A stretch of 9,279 bases of DNA from Myxococcales bacterium (GCA_030622585.1 JAUXFZ010000060.1:1-9279), one strand, 5' to 3'. Shown: positions 1-6,854, counted from the stretch's first letter. Numbers and translations: made by a program. The notes: generated from the letters alone by a model not told the origin.

Positions 1-849
1 ACGGATGCGGCCGTCGCGAGCTACCGCAAAGCACTCGAAGAAGCACCCAATGACGCCGCGCTGAAGTCGCGTCTCGGCGCCGTCCTGGTCATCACCGGGG
101 AGCTCGAAGAGGGGGAGAAGCTGCTCACGGAGGTGATCGCAGCTCAGCCCTACTCCGCCGAAGCCGAGCACTATCTCGGACGTGTCGAGCTGGAACGGGG
201 TCAGACGGAAAACGCTCGGCAGCACTTCCTCCGCGCCGCACGACTCGAGTCCGACAGTGGCCTCTATCGAATGTACGTTGCCTGGGTAGCGCTCGAGTCG
301 AATGAGATGACGGTCGCGCTGCGGGAACTCGACACCGCGCTGAAGCTCGATCCGACACTCGGAGACGCGTACTGGCTTCGTGCGCGAATTCGTATTCGTG
401 CGGGCATCGTTCGCGACGCACTCAGCGACCTGCGCAAGGCCATCGAACTCAACCCGAGCCGCGTGGAGGCATGGGCGGCCATGGGCGAGTGCCACTACCA
501 GCTGGGCCAAATGAGGGAAGCGATCCTGGACTTCGAGCGGGCGGTCGCCGCCGATCCGGAGCGTGGGTACTGGTGGTACCGTCTGGGGCGCTTGCAGCTC
601 GACGAAGGCCAGCGGGCGAAGGCGCTCACTTCCTTGGGTCATGCCACGTCTCTAGGCGAGCAAACGGTTGGCCCCAACGCCTGGCTGGCCGACTCGCATC
701 GGCTGACCGGGGACATCTACTACGGGCAGAAGAAGCGTCAGGAAGCCGTGGTCGAGTATGGCCGCTACCTCGAGCGCGCTGGCCCCGAGGCGCTCGACCG
801 GGCGGAGGTCGAGGCGAAGCTACGTAAGATCGCGCTTGGCTACGATTGA
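1..849 (+). CDS. TPR-repeat protein, 5' end outside window
   Basis: The frame is open from the first base, so 282 residues of the C-terminal part are visible and the true start lies upstream; the first in-window ATG (133) falls inside a repeat and is not a start. The repeats are regular 34-residue TPR units at about 17-50, 51-84, 85-118, 119-152 and 153-186, each closing on a Pro and carrying the usual small/aromatic pattern (for example the KAIELNP turn near 147-152). Less regular units follow at about 187-222 and 226-260, and the protein ends in a short charged helix. TPR arrays are protein-protein interaction scaffolds. No catalytic domain, signal peptide or membrane segment is present in the visible part, so the partner and location are unknown. 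It converges on cdd with 7 bp between the two stops, and no terminator is visible there. TPR assignment is firm; specific function is not assignable. Confidence 0.9.
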   Translation, partial: TDAAVASYRKALEEAPNDAALKSRLGAVLVITGELEEGEKLLTEVIAAQPYSAEAEHYLGRVELERGQTENARQHFLRAARLESDSGLYRMYVAWVALESNEMTVALRELDTALKLDPTLGDAYWLRARIRIRAGIVRDALSDLRKAIELNPSRVEAWAAMGECHYQLGQMREAILDFERAVAADPERGYWWYRLGRLQLDEGQRAKALTSLGHATSLGEQTVGPNAWLADSHRLTGDIYYGQKKRQEAVVEYGRYLERAGPEALDRAEVEAKLRKIALGYD

Positions 850-856
850 GGACCTC

Positions 857-1255
857 TCACTCGAGCTGATCGCGACCGAAGGCGTCCGGCAGAAGTGACG
901 AGAGATCGTACCCGGCGTGCGTGCCACCCGCGTAGCTCCGTATCGAAAGGCTCGGTGCGAGCTCGGCCAGGCATTGGCGACAGATCCCGCAAGGCGGAGT
1001 GGGGCGCTCCGCTTTGGTGGAGATCGCGAGCGCCATGAGCTCCCGCTCTCCGGCCGCAACGGCGGCGGCCATCGCCACCCGTTCCGCGCAGATCGTGGCG
1101 CCGTAGCTCGCGTTCTCGACATTGCATCCGGTGAAGACGGCGCCGCTCTTGGTCTGGATGGCTGCCCCCACAACGAACCCCGAGTAGGGAGCATATGCGC
1201 GTGCGCGCACCTTCGTTGCGGCTTGTCTCAATGCATCCCACGAGCTTTCGTCCAT
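857..1255 (-). CDS. cdd: Cytidine deaminase
   Basis: This enzyme hydrolyses cytidine or deoxycytidine to the uridine form in the cytosol, in pyrimidine salvage. The protein is 132 residues, the size of the small homotetrameric Bacillus-type enzymes. Numbered from the ATG, the first zinc motif TICAER supplies a Cys ligand (56) and the catalytic Glu (58), and PCGIC supplies the other two Cys ligands (89 and 92). The substrate-binding NVEN segment is at 45-48 and an APYS segment near 22-25 is typical. Start choice: ATG at 1255 has GGAGG seven bases upstream; an in-frame GTG at 1258 would add one residue but sits only four bases from that site. The ATG shares one base with the punA stop (TGATG), so the two genes are probably translationally coupled and co-transcribed. 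All active-site residues are intact. Confidence 0.95.
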   Translation of the reverse strand: MDESSWDALRQAATKVRARAYAPYSGFVVGAAIQTKSGAVFTGCNVENASYGATICAERVAMAAAVAAGERELMALAISTKAERPTPPCGICRQCLAELAPSLSIRSYAGGTHAGYDLSSLLPDAFGRDQLE

Positions 1256-2064
1256 CACATCGCCTCCAGGACACCCGACAGCAGCGATTCGAACCGCGGC
1301 CGAACACGGCGGGCACTCTCTTGCACTTCCTCATGACTCAGCGGGCTACCCGAGAGCCCGGCAGCGAGGTTGGAGATGCACGAGATGCCCAGGACACGAA
1401 CCCCCATATGACGTGCGGCGAGCACCTCGAGCACGGTGCTCATCCCCACCGCGTCCGCTCCGAGTGTCCTGAGCATCCGGACTTCGGCCGGGGTTTCGTA
1501 GGCTGGCCCCAACAGGCCGGCGTAGACACCACGCTGGAGCTCGAATCCCTGTGCCACCGCCACTGTGCTCGCCGTTTCGATGAGCGCCGGGTCGAACGCG
1601 GTGGTCATGTCGAGAAATCGAGCACCCTGATGCTTGTCGTTTGGTCCGACGAGGCTACTCGCTCCGGTGAGGTTGAGTTGGTCGGTGATCGCCATCAGGG
1701 CTCCGGGCTCGAGCCTCGGCCCAATTCCTCCCGCCGCGTTTGTGACGATCAACGTCTTGGCTCCAAGGATGGCCATCAACCGGACACCGAACGCGACTTC
1801 GCCCGGCGAGTTGCCTTCGTACAGGTGGGCGCGTCCCTGCATCGCAATGATGCGCTTGCCTGCCTTTTGGCCCGTGACGAGGTTGCCCGCGTGCCCCTCC
1901 ACGCTCGAGAGGGGCATGTGCGGGATCTCGCCGTACGGGATTGCGTGCGCGCCGTCCAACCCGTTCGCGTAGTCACCGAGCCCCGATCCGAGGACCAGAG
2001 CGACGTCCGGCGTTCCGATCCGATCGGCCACGGCCTCTTTGGCCTGATTGAGTGCCTCCATCAT
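1255..2064 (-). CDS. punA: Purine nucleoside phosphorylase (trimeric, inosine/guanosine type)
   Basis: This is phosphorolysis of purine nucleosides to free base and (deoxy)ribose-1-phosphate, a cytosolic salvage step. The protein is 269 residues, normal for the trimeric family. Visible signatures are the phosphate loop GSGLG (26-30), VEGHAG with His58, QGRAHLYEG with Arg78 and His80, TNAAGG (108-113), YET with Glu190, VGMST (207-210) and SNLAAG with Asn232. In the human enzyme the equivalent Glu201 and Asn243 contact N1/O6 of 6-oxopurines, so inosine/guanosine preference rather than adenosine is expected. Start choice: tandem ATGs at 2064 and 2061; the frame stays open upstream to 2607, but that part covers the divergent lipoprotein gene and has no family similarity. 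No strong Shine-Dalgarno precedes the start; a TACAAT box lies ten bases upstream. The gene overlaps cdd by one base, forming a nucleoside-salvage operon. Confidence 0.95.
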   Translation of the reverse strand: MMEALNQAKEAVADRIGTPDVALVLGSGLGDYANGLDGAHAIPYGEIPHMPLSSVEGHAGNLVTGQKAGKRIIAMQGRAHLYEGNSPGEVAFGVRLMAILGAKTLIVTNAAGGIGPRLEPGALMAITDQLNLTGASSLVGPNDKHQGARFLDMTTAFDPALIETASTVAVAQGFELQRGVYAGLLGPAYETPAEVRMLRTLGADAVGMSTVLEVLAARHMGVRVLGISCISNLAAGLSGSPLSHEEVQESARRVRPRFESLLSGVLEAM

Positions 2065-2106
2065 CGCGTCCGCATTGTACGCTACCTCGGCTATAGTGCC
2101 TGCCGG
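2065..2106. promoter_or_regulatory. 42-bp divergent intergenic region with a -10-like box for each gene
   Basis: The gap between the punA and lipoprotein starts must hold both promoters unless they lie inside the genes. On the plus strand TATAGT (2092-2097) ends nine bases before the lipoprotein ATG. On the minus strand TACAAT (2079-2074) ends nine bases before the punA ATG. Neither start has a clear Shine-Dalgarno and I see no convincing -35 at standard spacing for either box. The geometry would fit very short or leaderless transcripts. This is inference from position and sequence only. Confidence 0.35.
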
Positions 2107-2748
2107 ATGACGAGACGAGTGGCCATCGCCTGTTTGATGCTGTTGGTCGCGTGTGCCGGCAGGGGCGTCGAGGGGCCTGCGAGCGAGACGGCCAGCGATG
2201 TGTCCGAGACCGACGACGAACCGAGCCTCGTCGAAGCTCCGACGCTGGTATCCATCGTACCCATAGCGACGGCGGAAGAGATCCCCCGCGACTGCGCCAA
2301 CCCGGAGGAAGAATCCTGCAATGCGCTCGACGACGATTGTGACGGCGTGATCGACGACGGCTGTGGATACGGGACCGGCCTCATGCAGATCACCGCCTCC
2401 TGGGACACCGGCGCCGACGTTGACCTCTACGTGACGGGCCCGCTCGGCGACACACTGAGCTTTCAGCGGCCGGCGACTCCCTTCGGTGCACGAGTGGATC
2501 ACTCGGGGCGAGGTGACTGCGCGAGCGACATGCCGAATCCCCGGATCGAAAACATTCGGTGGGTAGGTACGCGGCCAACCGACGGAATCTACGCAGTCGA
2601 GCTGCACTATTGGGGCGAGTGTATCAGCGGCGGTGGGCCCACCGACGTGACCGTTTCAATTGCCGTCGGGCGTCGAATCGTAGGTCAATACCGCCATAGC
2701 TTGGTACCGGGCGAACGGATTCGAGTCGTTCGGTTCGTCATCCAATGA
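2107..2748 (+). CDS. Lipoprotein with MopE-like metal-binding motif and DUF2135/YfaP-like beta domain
   Basis: This predicted exported lipoprotein has 213 residues. An Arg-containing n-region and hydrophobic core lead to a lipobox LVAC (13-16), with Cys16 as the lipidation site. A Ser/Glu/Asp-rich low-complexity linker follows (about 20-58). Residues 63-86 hold four Cys (63, 71, 78, 86) around an NALDDDCDGVIDDGC core, the pattern of the putative copper/metal-binding motif first noted in MopE and common in myxobacterial surface proteins. Residues about 91-213 look like a beta-sandwich, with SWDTGADVDLYV near 98 and IRWVG near 150, resembling DUF2135/YfaP; Cys138 and Cys172 could form a disulfide. 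The ATG at 2107 gives a complete signal peptide, so the longer upstream frame is rejected. The stop overlaps the next gene by ATGA. Metal identity and function are unknown. Confidence 0.8.
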   Translation: MTRRVAIACLMLLVACAGRGVEGPASETASDVSETDDEPSLVEAPTLVSIVPIATAEEIPRDCANPEEESCNALDDDCDGVIDDGCGYGTGLMQITASWDTGADVDLYVTGPLGDTLSFQRPATPFGARVDHSGRGDCASDMPNPRIENIRWVGTRPTDGIYAVELHYWGECISGGGPTDVTVSIAVGRRIVGQYRHSLVPGERIRVVRFVIQ

Positions 2749-4049
2749 CCGCCCGCCGGGACGGCGCGCTCTTTGCTCTATGTCTGGCGCTACAAGGATG
2801 CGTCGTCGGGGGGGTTGCGCTCAGGGCGCGGTGGGGCGGGCCGCCGTCCGCAGTCGTCGTTGGCTTGGCGCTGTGCTTCGTCCCCTATGCCGGTGCTCTC
2901 GTGTTCTCGCGCGTCGTCTCGAGCAAGCAAGCCCTCGACCGGATCGCCATCGCTTCCGCGTCGCTCTTCGGCGCGGTGTTGCTCTTTGCCCCGCCCCTCT
3001 TGTCTGACGATCTGTACCGCTATTTGTGGGAAGGCCGGCTCTGGTTCGAAGGGTTCAACCCCTACCGGCTCGCTCCGGACGATGCGGCCGTGGCGCACCT
3101 ACGCGACGGCCTGTGGGCGAACATCAACAACCGGCCCCTTACCAGCATCTATCCCCCGCTTTCGCAACTCATCTTCGTCGTGGCGCAGTGGCTAGGAGGG
3201 GAGGTTTGGACGCTCAAACTACTGGCCCTTCTTGCCCACGCGCTCTCGGTGGCCGTGGTGGCACGCGTGTGTACCGAGCGGAAGGCCTCCCTGGCGATTG
3301 CTCTCAACCCCTTGTTGCTCAGCGAGGCGGCGCTCAATGGTCACTTCGATATCTTGTGCGGCGTTTCACTCCTCGTGGTCGCGTGGGCACTTTCACGGCA
3401 TCGATTCGCGCAAGCCGGCGTCGCGGCCTGCGCGGCCGTCGGGCTCAAAGTCGTGGGGCTGGTCGTGCTCCCGCTTTTCGTGCGACGGCCTCGGGTGTTG
3501 GTCGCGGCTGGATTCGGATCGGCCCTCTTGCTCGTGCCTCTCGCTTGGTCGCGTGCGCTGGTCGATCCGGTTTCAGGTGCGGGACAGTTCGCAACACGCT
3601 GGCGCGGGAACGAAAGCGGGTTTGCGCTGGTCGACAAGCTCAGCCACGCGCTCTTCGAGCCCGGTTCCGCTGAGTTCGTTGCGCGCTCCATCGTGGCTGT
3701 GGTCTTGATCGGCTTGTGCGTGCTCGTCGTCTACCGTCGCGTCCCCCCGACGACGGCTGTTCGTGTGCTCGTCTGGGCAGTGCTGCTCTTGTCGCCGCAG
3801 GTCCACCCCTGGTATCTCGCGTGGCTTCTTCCGCTGGAGGTCGCCGCTGGGGGCTCGGCTGGCTTGGTCTGGAGTGCGGCGATCCTATGTGCCTATGCGC
3901 CGCTCGACCGCTGGGCCGCCGAAGGTGTGTGGGACCTGCCGCTTGGGGCGCAGATTTTGGAGTACGCGCTCGTCGGCCTCGCCCTGATCCTCGATCCACG
4001 GCGTCCGAGCCTCGCTCGGCCCGCTCCCAAAGGGCAAATGTCTGTGTGA
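2745..4049 (+). CDS. Polytopic GT-C family glycosyltransferase (mannosyltransferase-like)
   Basis: This 434-residue integral membrane protein has about twelve hydrophobic segments. Between the third and fourth segments a large loop (about 86-136) carries SDDLYRYLWEG (87-97) and GFNPYRLAP (103-111). In GT-C polyprenyl-phosphate-sugar transferases the first extracytoplasmic loop holds acidic residues of this kind, so Asp88/Asp89 are candidate catalytic residues. Further family-like features are IYPPLS (135-140), NPLLLSEAALNGHFD (188-202) and HPWYLAWLLPL (354-364), which recall GT87 and MptB-type alpha-mannosyltransferases. The likely role is transfer of a sugar from a lipid-phosphate donor to an envelope acceptor; donor and acceptor cannot be read from sequence. 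The ATG overlaps the lipoprotein stop by four bases, so the two are probably co-translated. The start is supported by that overlap and by the first helix beginning at residue 8. Confidence 0.8.
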   Translation: MTARRDGALFALCLALQGCVVGGVALRARWGGPPSAVVVGLALCFVPYAGALVFSRVVSSKQALDRIAIASASLFGAVLLFAPPLLSDDLYRYLWEGRLWFEGFNPYRLAPDDAAVAHLRDGLWANINNRPLTSIYPPLSQLIFVVAQWLGGEVWTLKLLALLAHALSVAVVARVCTERKASLAIALNPLLLSEAALNGHFDILCGVSLLVVAWALSRHRFAQAGVAACAAVGLKVVGLVVLPLFVRRPRVLVAAGFGSALLLVPLAWSRALVDPVSGAGQFATRWRGNESGFALVDKLSHALFEPGSAEFVARSIVAVVLIGLCVLVVYRRVPPTTAVRVLVWAVLLLSPQVHPWYLAWLLPLEVAAGGSAGLVWSAAILCAYAPLDRWAAEGVWDLPLGAQILEYALVGLALILDPRRPSLARPAPKGQMSV

Positions 4050-4051
4050 TT

Positions 4052-4063
4052 CTAACATGTTAG
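4052..4063. repeat. 12-bp perfect palindrome upstream of the rplU promoter
   Basis: CTAACATGTTAG is fully self-complementary and, after one mismatch on each side, two more flanking bases also pair. It is AT-rich in a GC-rich setting and starts three bases after the glycosyltransferase stop. It could be an operator for a dimeric regulator of the rplU-rpmA unit. The arms are too short and loopless for a transcription terminator. No regulator can be named. Confidence 0.4.
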
Positions 4064-4104
4064 CATATCACGCTGCCCCCTCTTCCCAGGGCCTCCGTTT
4101 TGGC

Positions 4105-4132
4105 TTGCAGGGAGGGCGCGAGCCCCTAGACT
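4105..4132 (+). promoter_or_regulatory. Candidate promoter for rplU-rpmA
   Basis: TTGCAG (4105-4110) and TAGACT (4127-4132) are separated by 16 bp and match the sigma-70 -35 and -10 consensus at four or more positions each. The spacing to the rplU ATG leaves a leader of roughly 30 bases. It lies in the only sizeable gap upstream of the ribosomal protein genes. No further leader structure was established. Confidence 0.45.
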
Positions 4133-4168
4133 ACGCGCCCCTGAATCCCAGGGACAGACGGATTCACC

Positions 4169-4477
4169 ATGTACGCGGTCATTCAAACAGGCGGAAAACA
4201 GTATCGAGTTGCCGAAGGCGACACGATTCGCGTCGAAAAACTCTTAGGCGATGTCGGCTCCAATGTGGAGTTCACCGACATCCTGATGGTCGGTGGCGAG
4301 AAGGTTGAAGTGGGCAAGCCCCATGTTGGTGGCGCCAAAGTCACGGCCGAAATCGTTGCACAGGACCTCGCCAAGAAAATCATCGTCTTCAAGATGAAGC
4401 GCCGGAAGGGCTATCGGAACCGTCGCGGTCACCGGCAGCCGTACACCGAGCTTCGCATCAAGAGCGTGAAGGGCTAA
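4169..4477 (+). CDS. rplU: 50S ribosomal protein L21
   Basis: L21 is a 23S-rRNA-binding protein of the large subunit. The 102-residue product is full length. It opens with the diagnostic MYAVIQTGGKQYRV and has the acidic segment LLGDVGS in the first third. The C-terminal signature KKRRKGYRNRRGHRQ-like basic stretch lies at about 76-89 (read here as KMKRRKGYRNRRGHRQ), followed by YTELRI. The start is fixed by the family N-terminus; upstream GGA six bases before the ATG is a weak ribosome site. rpmA follows after 9 bp, the conserved order for these two genes. Confidence 0.98.
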   Translation: MYAVIQTGGKQYRVAEGDTIRVEKLLGDVGSNVEFTDILMVGGEKVEVGKPHVGGAKVTAEIVAQDLAKKIIVFKMKRRKGYRNRRGHRQPYTELRIKSVKG

Positions 4478-4486
4478 GGGAGCGCC

Positions 4487-4747
4487 ATGGCACATAAAAA
4501 GGGTCAGGGCTCAACCCGCAACGGCCGCGATTCCAATCCGCAGTACCGCGGCGTCAAGGTGTTCGGTGGCCAGACCGTCCCCGCAGGCAGCATTCTGGTT
4601 CGCCAGGTCGGTCAGACGTTCCACCCGGGTGCGAACGTCGGCGTCGGCAAGGACTACACGCTTTGGGCCAAAATTGACGGCATCGTCACGTTCGAGCGAC
4701 GCGGTCGAACCGGCAAGCGCGTCGCGGTTTACCCCGCCGACAACTGA
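4487..4747 (+). CDS. rpmA: 50S ribosomal protein L27
   Basis: L27 lies at the peptidyl-transferase centre and its N-terminal tail reaches toward the P-site tRNA. The 86-residue product has the classic start MAHKKGQGSTRNGRDS. It continues with the conserved YRGVKVFGGQ and AGSILVRQVG segments and the HPG, GKDYTL and VTFERR-type motifs. There is no cleavable Firmicutes-type N-terminal extension. GGGAG precedes the ATG by four bases. The gene lies directly after rplU, and the HAD 5'-nucleotidase begins within 8 bp of its stop, so all three are likely on one transcript. The usual downstream partner obgE is not present in this window. Confidence 0.98.
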   Translation: MAHKKGQGSTRNGRDSNPQYRGVKVFGGQTVPAGSILVRQVGQTFHPGANVGVGKDYTLWAKIDGIVTFERRGRTGKRVAVYPADN

Positions 4748-4755
4748 GCATTTTC

Positions 4756-6243
4756 TTGCAGGAGCGTTTCCCGGCGCCCGAGTTTGACTCCCCCGCGGGG
4801 AGCGTGTTCCCTCCTCCCGCCGGGCGTAGGGTGTACTGCAACCGCAACCTGAGGCTCGACCAAGTCAAAGCCGTCGGCTTCGACATGGACTACACGCTTG
4901 CGATCTATCGCCAGGCTGAGATGGATCGGCTGAGCATCGAGGCTACCGTCCGCAAGCTCGTCGACCGGGGCTACGCCGAGGAGCTCCTGTCGATGAAGTA
5001 CCGGACGGACTTCCCGATACGGGGTCTGCTCATCGACCGGAAGCTTGGCAATGTGCTCAAGATGGATGCCCATCGGTACGTGAAGACCGCGTACCACGGG
5101 TTCCGCAAGCTTACGCGCGAAGAGCGCCGCCGGGCGTACCACACGCGGCGACTCCGTCCCGGCACGGAGCGATACCACTGGGTCGACACCTTGTACGGGC
5201 TGTCCGAGGTGGCGGTCTACGCGGCGGTTGTCGAGCATCTCGAGACGCTCGGAGCCGCGCTCGACTATGGGCGGCTGTTTTCCGACATCCGGGAGTGTGC
5301 CGACCTCTCTCACCAGGACGGCTCGATCCTCGACGCAGTGCTCGACGACCTGCCCGGGTACGTTGACCGCGACCCCGGTCTCGGGGCGCTTCTTCACAAG
5401 CTACGGAGCGCCGGCAAACGGCTCTTTCTCGTGACGAACTCGGGGCCCGACTACACCGAAGCCATGATGAGGTACCTCCTCGATGACGCACTCGAGGAGT
5501 ATCCGAGCTGGAGGAACTACTTTGACTACATCTGCTCCGCTGCCGAGAAGCCCAGTTTCTTTACCGAGAAGGCACCGTTCGTCGACATTGAAGCGCAGGC
5601 GGAAACCCGGAAACCCAAGCGGGGAAGGGTCTACACTGGGGGCAATATCGCTGATCTTCAGACGGCTCTCGGCTTCTCCGGCGATGAGATTCTCTACGTG
5701 GGCGATCACATCTACGGCGACGTGCTTCGAGCCAAGAAAGAGTCCACCTGGCGCACTGCCATGATCATCCAGGAGATGGACGACGAGCTCCGGGTGCTTC
5801 GCGAGCACGCACTCAACTTCGAGCGCGCCGACTCGCTCGAGCAAATGCGCGGCGCCGTGCAGGACGAGCTGCGCGAGCACCAGGCGCGTCTCAAGAACGT
5901 CGAACGCAAGCTCCACGATCACGACTCGGGCCCCGAGAAGGCCACGTTGGACGCGAAACGCGTCCGGCACAGGCACTCGATCGACCGCTTGCGGGCGCAG
6001 CTCAAGGACTTGGACGCCGAGCATTCGGCGTTGCAGGACACTCTTGACGAAGCGTTCCACCCGTTTTGGGGCTCGGTTTTCAAGGCCGGCAGCGAGGTTT
6101 CGAGCTTCGGCCATCAAGTCGAGCAGTACGCCGGGCTCTATACGTCCCGCGCGACGAATCTCGCTCAGTACTCGCCCATGCACTACTTCCAGAGCCCGAC
6201 GCACCGCATGCCGCACGAGTCCGGAAGCTCGCCGGGAGCCTGA
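4756..6243 (+). CDS. HAD-IG family 5'-nucleotidase (NT5C2-like)
   Basis: This is a predicted cytosolic nucleoside-monophosphate 5'-nucleotidase of the HAD superfamily subgroup that includes eukaryotic purine nucleotidase NT5C2. With 495 residues from TTG, motif I is GFDMDYTLA, with nucleophile Asp43 and acid/base Asp45. Motif II is FLVTNSG (224-230), motif III Lys265 in AEKPSFF, and motif IV VGDHIYGD with Asp317 and Asp322. A charged, probably coiled-coil segment runs at about 345-430. The C-terminus has WGSVFKAGS (438-446), QYAGLYTSRATNL (457-469) and RMPHES (484-489), closely recalling the NT5C2 tail. The start is uncertain: TTG at 4756 has no good ribosome site, and in-frame GTGs at 4804 and 4831 are alternatives, the last just before the conserved NRNLRLDQVKAVGF block. 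Bacterial homologues may act on IMP/GMP; this substrate is inferred. Confidence 0.88.
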   Translation: MQERFPAPEFDSPAGSVFPPPAGRRVYCNRNLRLDQVKAVGFDMDYTLAIYRQAEMDRLSIEATVRKLVDRGYAEELLSMKYRTDFPIRGLLIDRKLGNVLKMDAHRYVKTAYHGFRKLTREERRRAYHTRRLRPGTERYHWVDTLYGLSEVAVYAAVVEHLETLGAALDYGRLFSDIRECADLSHQDGSILDAVLDDLPGYVDRDPGLGALLHKLRSAGKRLFLVTNSGPDYTEAMMRYLLDDALEEYPSWRNYFDYICSAAEKPSFFTEKAPFVDIEAQAETRKPKRGRVYTGGNIADLQTALGFSGDEILYVGDHIYGDVLRAKKESTWRTAMIIQEMDDELRVLREHALNFERADSLEQMRGAVQDELREHQARLKNVERKLHDHDSGPEKATLDAKRVRHRHSIDRLRAQLKDLDAEHSALQDTLDEAFHPFWGSVFKAGSEVSSFGHQVEQYAGLYTSRATNLAQYSPMHYFQSPTHRMPHESGSSPGA

Positions 6244-6301
6244 GACCGGGGGGCGGGGCTGTGTCGGCCCTAGTGCCGGAGATTGGCTCGTCGACGTTTT
6301 C

Positions 6302-6332
6302 TTGTTCGCAAAACGTCTCGCCTGTCTATAAT
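6302..6332 (+). promoter_or_regulatory. Promoter of the histone-like gene
   Basis: A perfect TATAAT lies at 6327-6332. The best upstream partner is TTGTTC (6302-6307), with a somewhat long spacer of 19 bp. The expected transcription start is near 6339, giving a leader of about 20 bases that contains GGAG (6350-6353) six bases before the ATG at 6360. The -10 is the strongest in the window. The rest of the 6244-6347 gap shows only weak GC stems and no terminator with a T-run. Confidence 0.6.
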
Positions 6333-6359
6333 GCGCGCTCACTCACAATGGAGCGTGTC

Positions 6360-6842
6360 ATGGCGAAAGCGGCCAAGAAGAAAAAAAGCACTAAGAAGAA
6401 GCCGACAGCGAAGAAGTCAGCGTCTAAGAAAACAGTGAAGAAGACGGCGAAGAAGCGCTCGGCGCCCAAGAAGGTTGCCAAGAAGAAGGCCGCGCCCAAA
6501 AAGGCCGCCAAGAAGCGGACATCAAAGAAGACGGTGAAGTCCGAAGCGGCCGCGGTGAAGAAGAAGGCCGTCAAGGCGCGCGCTCAAGTCAAAAAGAAGC
6601 TCGTCAAAGCCAAGAAGGACGCCGAGAAAGAGACGGCGGCTCTGAAGCGGAAGGCGAAGAAGACCCGCGCCGACCTCAAGCGGCGGTTCGCGAAGGCGAA
6701 GAAGACCGCCACCAAGAAGAGCGCCGCACAGAAGAAGAAGGCTGCGAAGGCGATCGCCGATCTCGAGAAGAGGCTCGACAAGGCGGCGAAGCAGCTCAAG
6801 ACCAAAACGAAGAAGAAAAAGACGCCTGCGGCGAAGAAGTAG
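6360..6842 (+). CDS. Lysine-rich histone-H1-like DNA-binding protein
   Basis: The 160-residue product contains 64 Lys (40%) plus several Arg, few acidic residues and no Cys or Trp. Residues 1-58 are built of [S/T/A/P]-x-KK units with interspersed Pro, resembling the tail of eukaryotic histone H1 and bacterial proteins such as AlgP/AlgR3 and chlamydial Hc1. Residues about 59-150 are Ala/Lys with Leu, Val and Glu spaced to suggest a long amphipathic or coiled helix (for example IADLEKRLDKAAKQL near 132-146). The likely role is nucleoid compaction or modulation of DNA access, inferred from composition only. ATG 6360 is preferred over ATG 6348 because GGAG lies six bases before it. Upstream in-frame sequence is the HAD gene in another frame. 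A perfect TATAAT box implies strong independent expression. It ends 12 bp from the converging tRNA gene. Confidence 0.85.
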   Translation: MAKAAKKKKSTKKKPTAKKSASKKTVKKTAKKRSAPKKVAKKKAAPKKAAKKRTSKKTVKSEAAAVKKKAVKARAQVKKKLVKAKKDAEKETAALKRKAKKTRADLKRRFAKAKKTATKKSAAQKKKAAKAIADLEKRLDKAAKQLKTKTKKKKTPAAKK

Positions 6843-6854
6843 GCTTCTAGGGGG

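Noticed and set aside
1195..2106. Long plus-strand frame upstream of and continuous with the lipoprotein, over 300 codons antisense to punA and cdd
   Set aside because: punA and the 3' neighbour cdd have intact family motifs on the other strand, and the plus frame has no recognisable domain. The lipoprotein has a complete signal peptide starting at 2107.
2065..2607. N-terminal extension of about 180 residues for punA
   Set aside because: It lies antisense to the lipoprotein, lacks similarity to any phosphorylase segment, and the family N-terminus fits the tandem ATG at 2064/2061.
6244..6300. Terminator after the 5'-nucleotidase
   Set aside because: Only weak 4-bp GC stems (such as CGGC...GCCG near 6264-6278) are present with no T-run, so no terminator is claimed.
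5401..6342. Long minus-strand frame of 313 codons opposite the 5'-nucleotidase
   Set aside because: It mirrors the codon bias of the HAD gene, whose motifs I-IV and C-terminal signature are all on the plus strand. No domain or ribosome site supports the antisense frame.
6066..6359. Upstream extension of the histone-like protein
   Set aside because: It runs through the 3' end of the 5'-nucleotidase in another frame and across the TATAAT promoter. GGAG spaced six bases from ATG 6360 marks the start.
6326..6574. Phe-rich minus-strand frame that looks like a membrane peptide
   Set aside because: The Phe runs are simply the reverse complement of AAG/AAA lysine codons in the histone-like gene.
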